Of a DNA stretch of 64,000 nucleotides, positions 49,030 through 60,852 are shown piece by piece. This stretch comes from Montifringilla adamsi (taxonomy: Eukaryota > Chordata > Aves > Passeriformes > Passeridae): positions 4,581,888-4,645,887 of the forward strand of contig JAGGNK010008559.1 in the NCBI GenBank assembly GCA_017590115.1, in the 5' to 3' direction. The position numbers and the translations under genes were made by a program. How positions within the stretch are numbered: the stretch's first letter is position 1; each line of letters begins with the position of its first letter. A model generated the notes under the pieces. It searched no databases and had not been told where the DNA came from. It saw only the letters and a list, made by a program, of their open reading frames with translations.

Positions 49030-52000
49030 TTTAACCCCCAGCAGCCAGAGTAGCAGGCAGGGCTGCCTGTCCTACGGACTGACAGACACCTGTAAGTCCA
49101 TATTTCCTGGATGAAAAGCAGGTAGCGGTTCTGAGGCTCCAAGCCAATTGAGGTTCAATGTGAAGAGGAATGCTCACAACAGCACCTGGAATTCTGTCCT
49201 CTCAACTGTTCTGAGTGCTGTACAATCCTTAGCATGGAACCTAATTTATTAAGCAGCATTTTAGCCTGATTTCTTCAGAGAACAGTGGAATAAACATGTT
49301 AAATCCTGTAACTCTCGCATGCAAAAGGATGTAAATTCTTTTATTGCCCAGGATCTGAATCCCTAAGTACCACAGTTTATCTCCTGAGACAGCAAAATCA
49401 ACAAAAGTGATTGATCCCAATATAGAAAAGGGTGCAGCTAAGCAAGCTGTAGGCATTCCACAGCCTTGTATGCTTCTGGGCAAGCCCACAGAGGGTACCT
49501 GGTTAATCCATGCAGCTGCATTTCAAGGGAAATATTGGTTTGTTAATCAGTGGGTGCATGAACCTGCCTCACCACTCTTGCCTTTCACTAGAGACACAGG
49601 TCTCATGTCAAAGATTATCCAGTCTGACGAGTTAAAGTGAAAGGAAAGATGGTTTGCCAAAAGCAAATGAGGATAGGAGAGATGAAAGGAATTGCAGACC
49701 TCAGATCTAAGTTTAAAGTTGCTAAAAAACAGTAAGAAAAATCAGAGTGGATAGGGATAGCTTGAGAGTTTCATATCTGTTTCTTCCACCTACAAAAATC
49801 GGTCTAACAGTAAAATTACCAGGGTTTCACTTCAGTCATCCAAATCCAACCCTTGCCCATTTATCCTGCAGTATCTCTAAGAAATGGGAAGGTGTTCAAA
49901 GGATGAACAACACACCATGTGCTACAGGTCAGCATCTTAAGCCTTGGGTGCACTGGAAGTTAATCACCATCAGAAAATTATTTTAAAATTAAGTATCTGC
50001 AAACCCTGGGACTGAGCCCATTGGAGACATTACCCTGCAAGAGGGACCATATTTTGTTGTAAGAGGACAAGGAATGAAGAGCTTCAGTCTTGACATCTCC
50101 CTTCATATCTGCTCGGTCAGTTCTCTGAAATACATCACTGGTGAGTGAGATGCAACATACCAGCCCACACAGCCATCAGTGTGGCATCCACAAAATATAA
50201 AGTAGTCTTAACAATGAAAATGGTGGATAAGGGCTACAATAATTAAATCACTTTTTAAATCTTCCAATGGCAGGCTTGTTTACCTACGTTTGAGCTCACA
50301 AATGTAGAGAAGTGATATTAAGCAAGATATTAAGATATTAAGCAAGAAGTTGGCACTAGGGAAAATAATTTCCTCCCCAGCAAAATTTAAGGCATTTTTA
50401 CTGAAAAAGACTTATAAGAAGCAGTTTTATTGTATGCAACAACAATAAGCAGGTACTTTACAGACAGAGTATGAAATGCAATTTCTTTCAAATTAAGTGA
50501 GGTTATTTCCATCAGAAAAGTTCAGAGACCTTACCCTCTATGAATAAAAAAAGAAACCTGTAAGCAATTTAAAAGTAGTCTTTTTCTTAAATAAAGAAAA
50601 CCAAGATTTTTATGCATCAAAAGACACAAAACCACCTACATAACAAAAAGTAAATGGTTATGTATCTGTAACTTAAATTTCCAAGAAAGCATCTTTGCTA
50701 TTGAAAGAGAATCTCCATGTCCTCAAACCAAATTTCTTCTTCATGTTAAAAGAAAAAGATCAGGTTGAAACAAAATACATGATCATACCAAGATTTGAGC
50801 TCAACAAAACTTGGAGGGGTGGCTGCCTAATCCTTTTATATCTCTTTCAAGAGAACAGGCTCACAGACTTGAACAGTATTGTATCAGAATGCACCAAGAT
50901 ATCCTTTTGCAAGGCAATACATAAGCAGAAAAAAGAATTTAATCAGAATAAGAAAGTGAAATATTTCTCTTCCTCTACTCACATCCCTGAAATAGGGGTA
51001 GGGGTCCTTCAGAGTCCTGATTACCAGCCCAGCATCTTTCAGGACATTCTCAAGTTGAGCAGCCATCAGACAAACCTCTCTTAGGTCGTTAAAGTCTGTG
51101 TCCTCTTCTGTAGCTGGGCTTGGCCAGCAGCTCCCTGCTGAAAGCAGAATCTCCACTTGCTGTCTTTCTCATTAGCTGACCACCTCACTTTGTCCTCCAG
51201 GGCCTTCCTCAGTCTGAGAACACCAGAAAAGGAGCAATTTCCCCCTCCTTCTTTGCCACAGAAAGTAAAATATGTCCAAGAGTGCAGCAGCTCCCAGAAC
51301 ATCAGACCCATTAGTTTCCCTTCCCTGTGCAGCCGCAATATTACATACATTTAATATTGCATTCAGCTTGCCTGATCAGCCATATATTTGTCATGCACCC
51401 TGATTGCACTACTCCAAATGCTAAGCAACAAACTTATTCCCTGAAATTACACCTGAACTCAATGCCAGTTTGCGTGATAATTGTCTAAATCAGAACCTTG
51501 CTTTCCTGTGTAATGGATAAATAAAAAAATAAGCACTGGTATCCTCTTTTCAGTCAGCATTCCCTGTCAGTTGATTGGAGAGGTCTCCTGTTCAGGAATT
51601 CCACTCTGGAATCCAGTTTTTTAACAAGCTTTACATGCTATATAAAGACTTTGCAGTGGTTGTTCCACTTGGCAGAAGCTGTCAGGAGCCACACAGTCTG
51701 AAGACATCAGTCTGTACATACCAGTTGAAAGATCTCAAAGAGGTCAATAAAAAGAGTCAGCACAGTGTAGTGCCCTGCAAAAACACTAGTTCAGGTCCCA
51801 GAAGTAAAACAGCAACCACAGCACCAGTTTGCATCTATTTTGGGGAGCCAGGAGGAAAACTCCTCACTGAGGGCAGAATTTCATGCTGGAGACACCCGAG
51901 CTAGGCTCAAGGATCCCTACACTGTGTTGGAGTGGAAATGCAGTGTTTTCCCTTTTGATTTCAGCCCTCTAAAGCATACCCTGCCCACAATAGCTGGGTT

Positions 52001-53869
52001 TTGTGAGGTTGTAGAACCAATGAGCTGCTGAACACAGAAATACTCCTTTTTAATTACTCATCTCTCATTTGATAGAGCGAGTGAAGCTACACCTGCTGGG
52101 AGCAAGGATTCACTTTCATAATGAAAACATACAACCTATTTCCTTCTCATTTCCATTAGGATTTTCAAAAGTGTTAATCCAAGGAAAACTTTCTTTAAAA
52201 AATAATTTCCTTGACTAAAAGCAAAAGACAAACCAAATAATTCCTAGATATGAGATCTTACCAGAAAAATCATACTTTTCACTAAGCTCCCTCTCTCTTC
52301 CTAGTGCCAGAAATTTGTTGGTTACAGGGAAGAAAAATGCATTGTTCATACTGGTGTTCTTGTTACTTTTTTCACTGCAGAAGGACAGCTTGCAGCAGAG
52401 AAACGAAAGAGCATCTAAAAATGAAAGTAGAGCATATGCCTGAACTTCAATACACCAGCTTGTGTCCAGTTTCCCAGAAATTAATAGGTCTTGATCTCAA
52501 GATCCCTTCAAAAAAATTCAAATATCCAAGATTTCAGCTATTGCTGCAATCTAAAACCTTCATTAAAACTTGTCTTGCCTTTCAAAACTTGGACTCTAGA
52601 AGCAGTTACAAGATACTGATCATAGCAAAGGGTGGAACTAGGTTCATTCAGTATTTCCAAGAAGAATTCAGTTCTCACTGGCAGTGAATTAGAATTAAGA
52701 TATATATGACCACACAAAGATGATAATCTAGTGAAGAATTTGAATACAGAGAAAGAAGGAAAGAAATGTGCATGTTAGAAATAGGATAATGAACTGCACA
52801 GTCATAAAAGTACTTCAAATTGTGCCATTGCTTGTTTCTACCACACTGAGAGTTTGTTGTTTTACTTGCCCAACTATAAAGATGCTCTAAGTCAGTGGCA
52901 CCCAAAATGGGGTGTGTGCACTCCATGGACTGTGCAAGAAAATCCACTGGTGTCCATAAAAATATTTCTGTACACTTAATAAAAAAAAAAATCTTTTTAA
53001 ATAGGATTGTTTCTTCTTTACCTTATCTTTTGCCCTTTCTATTTTTGTGTACTTTTTATGATGTCCATAATAGCACAGTAGTGCATATGTGTAATTTATA
53101 ATACATGTATTTTTTTCCTTTTATAGACATATAGTCCAAAAAAAAAAGCTTGGGAAGCTGGTCTAAATGGTTCATCCATCCAAGAGTAAAAATCCTAATA
53201 TCTGTAGCATATTTACACTATTCTCAAACATCCAGCACTGCCACAATTTTCTATTCCATCTCCAAGCCATTCCAAACCACAAACAACTAAATATTAGTAC
53301 CACTTAAACACATATAGCTATAACACAACTCAATCCTAGCTCATGTTCAGTCTTCCCACTGTTTCTTTATAACCTCTGAACTGAGATAATCCATTTTCAA
53401 GTACTTGAGGAAAATAAAGCTTTCTGTTATAGTCTTCAAACTGGCTAGATCAAGGCAGTGGCTTTCTCTGGATATTGAATGAAAAAGGGGGATATTTCTA
53501 AAGCTTCTACACAACCATCACCACTCGACCATGGCAGAACAAGTTTCTTAAGTTCTTAGACTTCAGCCTGTCTTTAGCTGAAGCAAATCTCCTAATGCTT
53601 CGCCCTTAAAAAAAAATAGCTTTTATCAATATGCATAGAGAACTTAAAGTTTCTGAAAATATCTCTAAAGCAGTTGGTTTCTGCTCAGCTTTATGTCATC
53701 ATTTATTATGCCTTGATTTTTTAGTATTTTTAGAGTCATACCAATAACCAGAGAACAGAGATTGGCTTCTGTCAACAAAAAAAAAAAGTGCCCCCGAGCT
53801 GAGGTTTAGTATTTGGTACTGATTTGAAGAGAAATGCATCCACAGTAACACTCCAAAATACCATCCTAC
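49030..53869. other. Unassigned sequence
   Basis: No gene recognised. The first tens of bases may be a short complement of an ERVL LTR 3' end. Frames at 49407-49640, 50695-51084, 51575-51904 and 52304-52687 have no identifiable domain. A (T)n/(A)n-rich patch covers 52978-53000 and 53108-53145. Confidence 0.4.
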
Positions 53870-54399
53870 AGTGCTCCAAACCTACACCAGCCCTCTTGAA
53901 GCATTTTGGTGGGGTTTTGGTGATATTTTGGGAGGTCGTTTGGGGGTTTTAAGCCTTGTGTAAGGACAGGGAGCCTTTGCAGTGTATGAGCACAATGCTC
54001 TGGCCACACCAGACACAGCTGACCCAGCCTCCCCAGCAGGGGAATCTCTAGCCCAGATGTCATCTAATCAGCCCAGATTTCCTTTGCCAGTCTCTAACCA
54101 GTTTTCATTGCCTTTGAGCACCAACACACCACAAAGGAGCTCAAACTTTCATCCACAACAGCCCAGCACAGCTGCCCAGGGATTCCAGGGATCTCCCTGT
54201 GCTTTGTCCCAAACCCAGCCCACAGCCACAAGCTCCCTGGGCCACCACCAGCTTCACTCACCTCTGCCATGCCCACTTGATCATGGCTGCAGCTCAGTCC
54301 CCACCAGACCTTTCCTTCTCGCCCTGCTTTAAAACCTCTCCTCACCCTCCACACTGAGCCTGGCCAGGAGTGCCATTAACCCTGCTCTGCCTGGCTGCG
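53870..54399. other. GC-richer unassigned block upstream of a solo LTR
   Basis: About 530 bp noticeably C-rich compared with both sides, with many CCAG, CCCAG and CACC words, ending at the LTR target site. It is CpG-poor, so it does not look like a promoter CpG island. Overlapping frames on both strands (53982-54332 plus, 54094-54354 minus) follow from the composition. It could be an old repeat I do not recognise. Confidence 0.4.
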
Positions 54400-54403
54400 C
54401 CAG

Positions 54404-54915
54404 TGTTATGAATACGAACGAGGCCAAACTTCCTCAGGAGAAAGAGGTTCTCGTTTATTTAAATAGCTACAAGGAACAGAGTGCCCAGGATAGGCCCGAG
54501 CACTCACGCAGCGACTCAAAAACAAAACAGTACGTTACCCCCAAACGTACTGGGTTCTCCCCAGAAAACAAGTTTCCAAAAAGAACCAAGCTAAATTGAT
54601 CTTCCCCCTTTTATAGCCCCCTTTGAGTCCAGGACTGGTGGATTTTGGATCCACACGGTGATTGGTCAGCTTCCAGGCCTCTCCTTGGTCTTTAATGCCG
54701 TTCATTCTGGACCAATCATTTCTGCAGGGCGTCAAGTGATTGGTCACATCCTCCATCCAATGTTCTTCATTCTCGCTCTGCCCGCTAGACTGCCCCTCCA
54801 CCAAACCCTTGACCCTTGCTCCAGAACATTCTAACAATTCTAACTCTTAACATAACATAATGAATACAATATAATTGAACTCTAATCTAATTTAACATAA
54901 CTTTTACTTATAACA
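54404..54915 (-). mobile_element. Intact solo LTR with 4-bp duplication (ERV1-like), minus strand
   Basis: On the minus strand it starts TGTTATAAGTAAAAG and ends CGTATTCATAACA, 512 bp in all. CCAG directly flanks both ends (54400-54403 and 54916-54919), a 4-bp duplication as in gammaretrovirus-like ERV1 elements. Promoter parts are in order: ATTGGT/ACCAAT boxes around 54660, 54713 and 54738, then CTATAAAAGGGGG (minus strand, 54603-54615). AATAAA lies at 54454-54459, about 50 bp before the LTR end. No viral genes remain. The LTR could still act as a minus-strand promoter because the core signals are intact. Confidence 0.85.
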
Positions 54916-55006
54916 CCAGCTTCATTAAATCTGGCCTGAAGGGCTGGCCTGAAGACTTTAGCGGCTACTCAAAATAGAGTCGCTTCAAGTAAAGTTTTTA
55001 AAAGGC

Positions 55007-55350
55007 TCCCAGCAGAAGAATTCACTAGACTGAGTTGCTCTAAGCCCCATCCAGCCTGGGGCTGAAACTTCCAGGGGTGGGACATCCACAGCTTCTCTGG
55101 GCAACCTGATCCAGTGTCTCATCATCCTGACAGTGAAGAATTTCTTCCTAATAGCTAGTCTAGATCTTCCCTCTTCCAGTTGAAAGCCATTCCCCCTTGT
55201 CCTATCACATACCCTTATAAAAAAATCCATCTCCACATCTCTTGCAGTTCCTTTAGGTACTGGAAGGTCTCCCCAGAGACTTCCCTTCTCCTGGTGGAAA
55301 AGTTCCATCTCTCTCAGCCTGTCATGAATGGAGCAAAAAACCTCCACCTT
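55007..55350 (-). mobile_element. CR1 LINE fragment, minus strand
   Basis: The minus-strand frame 55347-54985 contains CDRTRGNGFQLEEGRSRLAIRKKFFTVRMMRHWIRLPREAVDVP followed by GWMGLRATQS, the conserved C-terminal end of CR1 ORF2. It is truncated before the true CR1 3' tail, so part of the end is lost. Older than the copy at 45955, judging by divergence. Confidence 0.75.
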
Positions 55351-55354
55351 AACA

Positions 55355-55545
55355 AGGGCTTGTAGGGCAAGAGGAAGTGGCCTCCCGGAGAGGTTTAGAT
55401 TTTGGTATTAGGAGAAAGTTCTTCATTGAAATGGTGGTCAGGCATTCAAACAGTCTGCTCAGGGAAGTGGTGGAATCACCATCCCTGGAAGTGATCAAAA
55501 ATGTGTGTATGTAGTACTTTGGGACACATGGATTACTGGTGGATT
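55355..55545 (+). mobile_element. CR1 LINE fragment, plus strand
   Basis: GGGCAAGAGGAAGTGGCCTC, TTAGGAGAAAGTTCTTCATTG and GGGAAGTGGTGGAATCACCATCC are the same CR1 region as in the previous entry, but on the opposite strand. The two fragments are almost directly adjacent and head to head. Confidence 0.7.
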
Positions 55546-57487
55546 GCAGCTTCCCTGGAGGTCTCCTTCTGCTGCCTTACTCAGAACTTGCTCACCTTTT
55601 GATATTAAAAAGTGCAAATATGAGTTGATAAGCTGTCCCCAGGCAGTGTTCCTGTGCCACCCAAGTTTTTCTCTGTGGCTGCAAAGATCCTTCTATGACT
55701 TGCCAAGAGGTGGTGTGGCTGTGTAAAGAGCTGTTCATCCCTACATCTAATTTTAGATGGACATACATGCCACTTTCATTTCTTTCAGCTCAGCCTACTA
55801 TTTGTCCTTTCATGTTCTCCTTTAAGCCACTGGGAATTCAAAGCTATTTCAAAGCATAATTATAGCAATCTGCATATAAAAGGCTGTATGTCCTACAGAG
55901 GGTTCAGCTGCATTAAAAAAAAAACAACAAACCCAACCTCTTCCATTGAAGAGAAAAATCAGGACTTAATCCCACAAGTAAGATTCAGTAAAGTTACTAT
56001 ATTTTTCACCTGATGTGAACAGCCTGTGGATTCATAAAGCCACCAGAAAATTGTCTAAGCCATTGCATTAATTCAGTCTGAGTACATAAAGAAATTGTAG
56101 CTGCTAAAAGGGAACCATGGCTCTAAAGCTTGCTGCAGGCTTGGGTGCTCAGCCAGGGTCCCAGGTAAAACCCAGTAATGAATGGCCTGACAGTATCACA
56201 TTACACTACTATTTAACAAAATTGAGATACAGGAATTATAGCCACAAATGCTAGACATGCTGCATCACAGAAATCACTCTTTTCATAATATTCCTTGCAC
56301 TGAACATGCAGAGTTATCCTCATGAAACTTATAAAAATGCTGAAAGCTGTTTGAGTGGTTTTGATTTACCTTACTCCATTTACCTACTCATCTTAAAATC
56401 TCTCTGATAGTTAGGAATATTTATTATTTTAAGTTTAAAGTTGAGCTGCAAAGGGTCACAGGACTTGAGGAACATGATCATCAATTAAAATTAAAATATT
56501 TTCAACATGAGTGCTGGTAGTACCAATTTTCTGGGGTTATTTTCTAGAGATGGCTTACCTACCACATAGCTTGTCCTTCTAACTTTCTCTAACTTTTCCG
56601 GGGTTTTGCTTTTTGGGAATTATGTTTCTGGGATTATGTTTCAGAGGTGTTTCCCTACCACATAGGTTTTTCTTCTAATTTTCCAGTCTCCTTCCCCACC
56701 TACCCCCTACCGAGCTGTCATCAAACTCTCCTTCATGCAGTCACTTTTCAGTTCTCCTTAGGATCACACTCCTTCGTCACCTTCTCTCTTCTTCACAAGT
56801 TTGGACAGTCTGTAGAGACAGTTTGCAAAGGAGAGTAAAGGCAGTGGGAAGGCAGCTCCAGCTGAGCTGCCTTTTGTCTCTCCCACTGCCTTCTGCAAAA
56901 GCAGCCAGCCAGTCCACCCTCCCTAAGTGACACACTGCAGGCAAACCCACGCCTTTCTCTTTTTCTAGGAAGAGCCTGGTAATCAGTGTTTGGCTGAGAA
57001 AAGCATCAGAACAAGTTAAAACCAATATTATGAATGATACCAGAGATTCAAGAACTTGCATCCTGGATATTTAGAAGTGCAGAGATTTATGACGTTTCTA
57101 TAAAACTGTGTTGTGAAGAGACTCGAACACAGAATTCCATTTTAAAAATGGAAAAGATATCATAACAACTTAGGGAAATCAGTTAAAAAAAAAAAGCAGG
57201 AACAGTACAATTAACACTTCTGTATTTATAGCTTCTTAGAAATAAAAGGCATGTCTGATAATGTTTATCAATTTTTATTTTTTCTGTTCTTTGAGAAAGA
57301 TATTGCATTGATTTCTAAATTGTGAGAAAGATTTTTCAATACAGGATCAGCTCTGATTAATTTTTTCTAGGCCAAACAGCAGTAGTGAAATGAATAACAA
57401 TGCTGCTTTACTTATAAACAAACTTTAAAACATGCCTCTGATTATAGGCAGTTCCAATTGTGAGCATGTATTGGCAAATTTGGGAAG
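55546..57487. other. Unassigned AT-rich sequence
   Basis: No gene or element recognised. Short A-rich runs occur at 55914-55925 and 57184-57195. Confidence 0.45.
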
Positions 57488-58560
57488 TGGGCTGACCCTG
57501 GCTCGATGCCAGGAACCCACCAGAGCCAGTCCATCGCTCCTCTCTGCAAATGGACAGGGGAGAAAAAGTATATGAAGGTTCATGGTTTGAGACAGACTGT
57601 GAGAGAGGACACACCAAATATTGTCCCAGGGAAAACAGACTCAAATTGGGAATATTAATTGAATTTATTAATAACAAAATCAGAGCAGCACAAGGAAAAA
57701 TAAAATATTAAAAACACCTTCCCACTACCCCTCCCTCCTTCCCTCCTCTACCTCCTCCCCTGCAGCTGAACAAAGAGAAGGAGGAGGGAGTTCAAGGTCA
57801 GATCATCACATTGTTTCTGTTGCTGCTCAAGGAGAGGAATCCTTCCCGTGCTCTAGAATGGGGTCTCTCCTACGGGAGACAATTCTCCATGAACTTCTCC
57901 AGTGCGAGTCTCTCCCACAAGCAACAGCTCTCTGCAAACTGCTGCCACATGAGTCACTTCTCCCCAGGGTACTGTCCTTCAGGCATGGCCTTCTCCAGTG
58001 TGGATCCCCCCAGGGTCACAAGTCCCACCAAGAAACCTGCTCTAGCAGGGGCTCCTCTTTCCAGGGGTCTGCAGGTCCTTGCCAGGAGCCTGCCCTAGCA
58101 TGGGTCATCAGGGATCTCCAGAGGCTGCAGGTGGATCTCTGCATCCCTGTGATCCTCCATGGGCTGCAGGGGCACAGCTGCTTTACCATGGTCACTACCA
58201 TGGGCTGCAGGGGAAACCCAGCTCTGGTGCCTGAAGCATCTCTTGTGCCTCCTTCTGCACTGACCTCAGCGTCTGCAGAGTTGTTCCTCTCACATCCTTT
58301 CACCCACTCTTCTCTGGCCACAATTTCAACTGCACAATAACTTTTTTTTTTTTTCCATTTCTTCTTAGATCTGTTATCACAAAGGTGTTACCACCATTTC
58401 TAATTGGCCCAGCCCTGGCCAGAGGCACATCTGTTTGGAGCCAGCTGGAATTGGCTCTGCTGGTCATGGAGGAAGCTTCCAGCAGCTTCTCATAGAAGCC
58501 TCACCTGTAGTGTCGCCTCCTCCCCCCACCCCACTACCAAAACATGGCCACAGTTACCCA
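57488..58560 (-). mobile_element. Long ERVL-type LTR (about 1.07 kb), minus strand
   Basis: On the minus strand it starts TGGGTAACTGTGGCCATG and ends CCAGGGTCAGCCCA. Family landmarks in order are the modular GC-rich block with repeated CCATGG-GCTGCAGG words (57850-58240 on plus), ATTGGC/GCCAAT boxes near 58403 and 58447, and a T/A-rich stretch. The final part is like the common passerine LTR that ends with a GGTCAACCCACCACA-type sequence. No clear target duplication is visible (GGAAG on the left, ATACA on the right). The plus- and minus-strand frames inside it, up to 160 codons (57858-58340), are artefacts of a stop-poor GC-rich LTR. Confidence 0.75.
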
Positions 58561-58774
58561 ATACAACATGTATTACAAAAAATAAAATGCTGGTAAAGGG
58601 ATTACAAGTAGCAGGAGAGGATTTCTCAGAAGATTATGACTGGCAGCATTTAGTCCTGATTAAAAGTGTTTTCTTGCTTGTTATTTGCAAATGCCATAAT
58701 TTCTCTTTATTTTAGAATCCCATATATTTTAAAAAAATTAATAACTTCAGGCTTTTAGCACAGAGACATTGAAG

Positions 58775-59110
58775 CATATGGTAATCCCAGTCCCAAACAC
58801 TAAAATGTGCCTGTCTGTGCCAAGTCTTAATTACCAGCTCATTAACACTCAGGTGTCAATTGCTGATGGCAAAGGCAGTACTCAGTTGGCCTGGTTTCTG
58901 TCATGCACAATGTAATTAAATTGACCTCCGCAAAAGGAGCCCTGTAGTTGCCTGATACCACTTGGACACCCATTGCCGCACTAATCACAATCGTGTAATT
59001 TAGTGAATCACAGAGTGTAATGAGGGAAAGACTCTGGAGAGTACCAAATTGTACTTGCATATGTAATAATGACTTTAAGGACAATTAGGGAAATAGTCGC
59101 TGCTCTGTTT
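58775..59110. promoter_or_regulatory. Candidate conserved noncoding element (enhancer-like)
   Basis: This block differs from its neighbours in having many homeodomain-type words (CTTAATTACC, CATTAAC, TGTAATTAAATTGACC, GTAATTTAG). It retains CpG sites in odd places (CTCCGC, TTGCCGCAC, AATCGTG, AGTCGC) and has no simple sequence. Such patches are typical of deeply conserved vertebrate noncoding elements near developmental regulators. No target gene is visible in the window. This is a judgement from composition; an alignment across birds and mammals would settle it. Confidence 0.35.
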
Positions 59111-59242
59111 TCTTCCAAGCTAATAATGAACTGCAGTAACCACTTGAGTTTCTATTGTTGATTTAAAACTTTAGCTGCTATTTTCTGTTTTAAAATAATG
59201 GTTAGAAGTAACTAACATTTTTTAAAAAGAAATTAAATTTTC

Positions 59243-59405
59243 TGCTGCTTTTGGTTGGGGTAGAGTTAATTTTCTTCATAGTAGCTGGTATGGGGCTGTG
59301 TTTTTGGATTTCTGCTGTGAACAGTGTTGATAATTCAGTGATGCTTTTGCTATTGCTGAGCAATGCTTACAGAGGTGGACACATCACTTCCCCTGGTAAG
59401 GGCTC
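59243..59405 (+). mobile_element. 5' fragment of an ERVL-type LTR, plus strand
   Basis: TGCTGCTTTTGGTTGGGGTAGAG, TTAATTTTCTTCATAGTAGC, TGGTATGGGGCTGTG and TATTGCTGAGCAATGCTTAC are the first 150 bp of the same LTR family as 430-980 and 16853-17376. The rest is absent, and CR1 sequence begins within about 20 bp of its end. Confidence 0.7.
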
Positions 59406-59490
59406 CATCTGTGGCATCAGCAGCATGTGACTTCACCTTGAGTATTATGTCCCATTTTAGGCACCACAATGTAAGAAATATAAAAAACTT

Positions 59491-59936
59491 TGTCCTGGTT
59501 CTGGCCAGTACAGGGTTAATTTTTGCAGTATCCAGGAGGGACCGTGGCTAGGACCCTGAGTGTATTCTACACTACCCAAATCCTGCACAGGGGATGGGGA
59601 GAAGGAGGAAAAGAGTCCCTTTCAGTCGTGCCAGTGGTGAAAAAACAGCAAGGGTAGCCCTTGGTTCTCTGTGGTGAAAAATCACGTGTGAGTATTCACC
59701 TCTCTTCTACACTCTGGTATCAATATTGTTTCTGTTGTTTGGCTTTATTTCATTGCTGTTTCCAGCAACTGCTCTTACTTCAATCCATGATCTTTACCTT
59801 TTGTGTCTCCATTTCTTCTCTCCATCACTCTATAGGAGAAGGGAAGGGGGAGTGGGGAGTTGGCAAAGCAGCGTGTGGTTTGGAGAGTTTCAGTGGGAAC
59901 ACTGCATTGGGGAATACCACTGCTAAACCATGATCA
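59491..59936 (+). mobile_element. Solo LTR within CR1, plus strand
   Basis: It starts TGTCCTGGTTCTGGCCAG, then CAGGGTTAATTTTTGCAGT, and ends AATACCACTGCTAAACCATG with a few more bases to 59936. It is the same subfamily as the LTRs at 2160-2585 and 63055-63689. CR1 sequence lies on both sides. The left flank AACTT and right flank GTCCA do not match, so the duplication is lost or the right border is slightly different. Confidence 0.75.
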
Positions 59937-60143
59937 GTCCAAAGCAGGGCTATGGAGATGGTGAGAAGTCTTAAGGAGGAGCTGTATGAGGAGAAGCTGA
60001 ATTCACTGGGCTTATTCAGACTGGAGGAGAAGAGGCTGAGGAGACTGCAGAAGAGAGGGCCTCATAGCTGTCTACAGCTTCCTGACAAGGGAAAGAGGAG
60101 GGGCAGGCACAGATCTCCTCTCTCTGATGACCAGTGGCAGGAC

Positions 60144-60852
60144 TGCTGCAAGCCACCTCTGAGGCAGGGCAACCAGGTTCATTGTTAAAGGATCCCTGAG
60201 ATGAATTAAAGCAAAATGATGCTAAATAACAGAGCAATGAATTTTATTAGAAAAAGTGCTTTGAAACCGTAACTGGGGAAAAAAAAAAAGTAGTGGACTG
60301 GAAAAGGAGGGTATAGCCATCTTGGGATGTATGGTCACCCTAAGAGAGGAAATTGTGAAGGGAGAAGTAGGGAAAGAGAGGTAGAAGAAGAGCTAGAGGG
60401 ATATCCCCACCCGTGGCACCAACAATGTGTGGGTGATTGTTGTCTGGGGTTGCAGGTCACAGTCCAGGTCCATTTGGGGTGGGGATCAATGTACACATCT
60501 AAAATCGGGGTTTTTATAACCCTGGGGTTTTTTTCCAGTAAACACTCCAATACTTACCCCAGAAGCAGTTCTGGGCATGCATCTTCTTGGGAAACTCTGG
60601 AAGTCTGGTGGCATCGAGGGGATGGGGGTTTGTGTGTGTGTCTGTGTGTCCAGGTGTGCTTGGACAAAGCATCTGAACAAAGTTCCTGAGTAAAATTCCT
60701 GAGTTTTGAGGCTGCACAGTGCTGGCTCAAGGTGTAGGAAAGAGACTGACCTTTAAACACTGTTATTCTTCAGGATCTGTTTCTTAATGACAGTTTCAAA
60801 ACCAGCTTGTTCAAAGCAAAGTTTAGCCATAAGGTCCACATGGTTTACTACA
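60144..60852 (-). mobile_element. Solo LTR (709 bp, 5-bp duplication) within CR1, minus strand
   Basis: On the minus strand it starts TGTAGTAAACCATGTGG and ends GGTGGCTTGCAGCA. AGGAC occurs at 60139-60143 and again at 60853-60857. Deleting the LTR and one AGGAC gives the uninterrupted CR1 reading CAGGACACGAGGG, which proves the boundaries. A TATA-like TTATAAAAACCCC (minus strand, about 60507-60519) and AATAAAAT (about 60242-60249) give plausible promoter and polyadenylation signals. A GT-rich microsatellite lies inside at about 60627-60649. The 5-bp duplication suggests ERVL-type integration. Confidence 0.85.

Noticed and set aside
57858..58340. 160-codon plus-strand frame
   Set aside because: Entirely within the long LTR at 57488-58560 and antisense to it. 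The periodic composition comes from LTR modules.
60627..60649. GT-rich run as a separate promoter element
   Set aside because: It is a short microsatellite within the 709-bp LTR.
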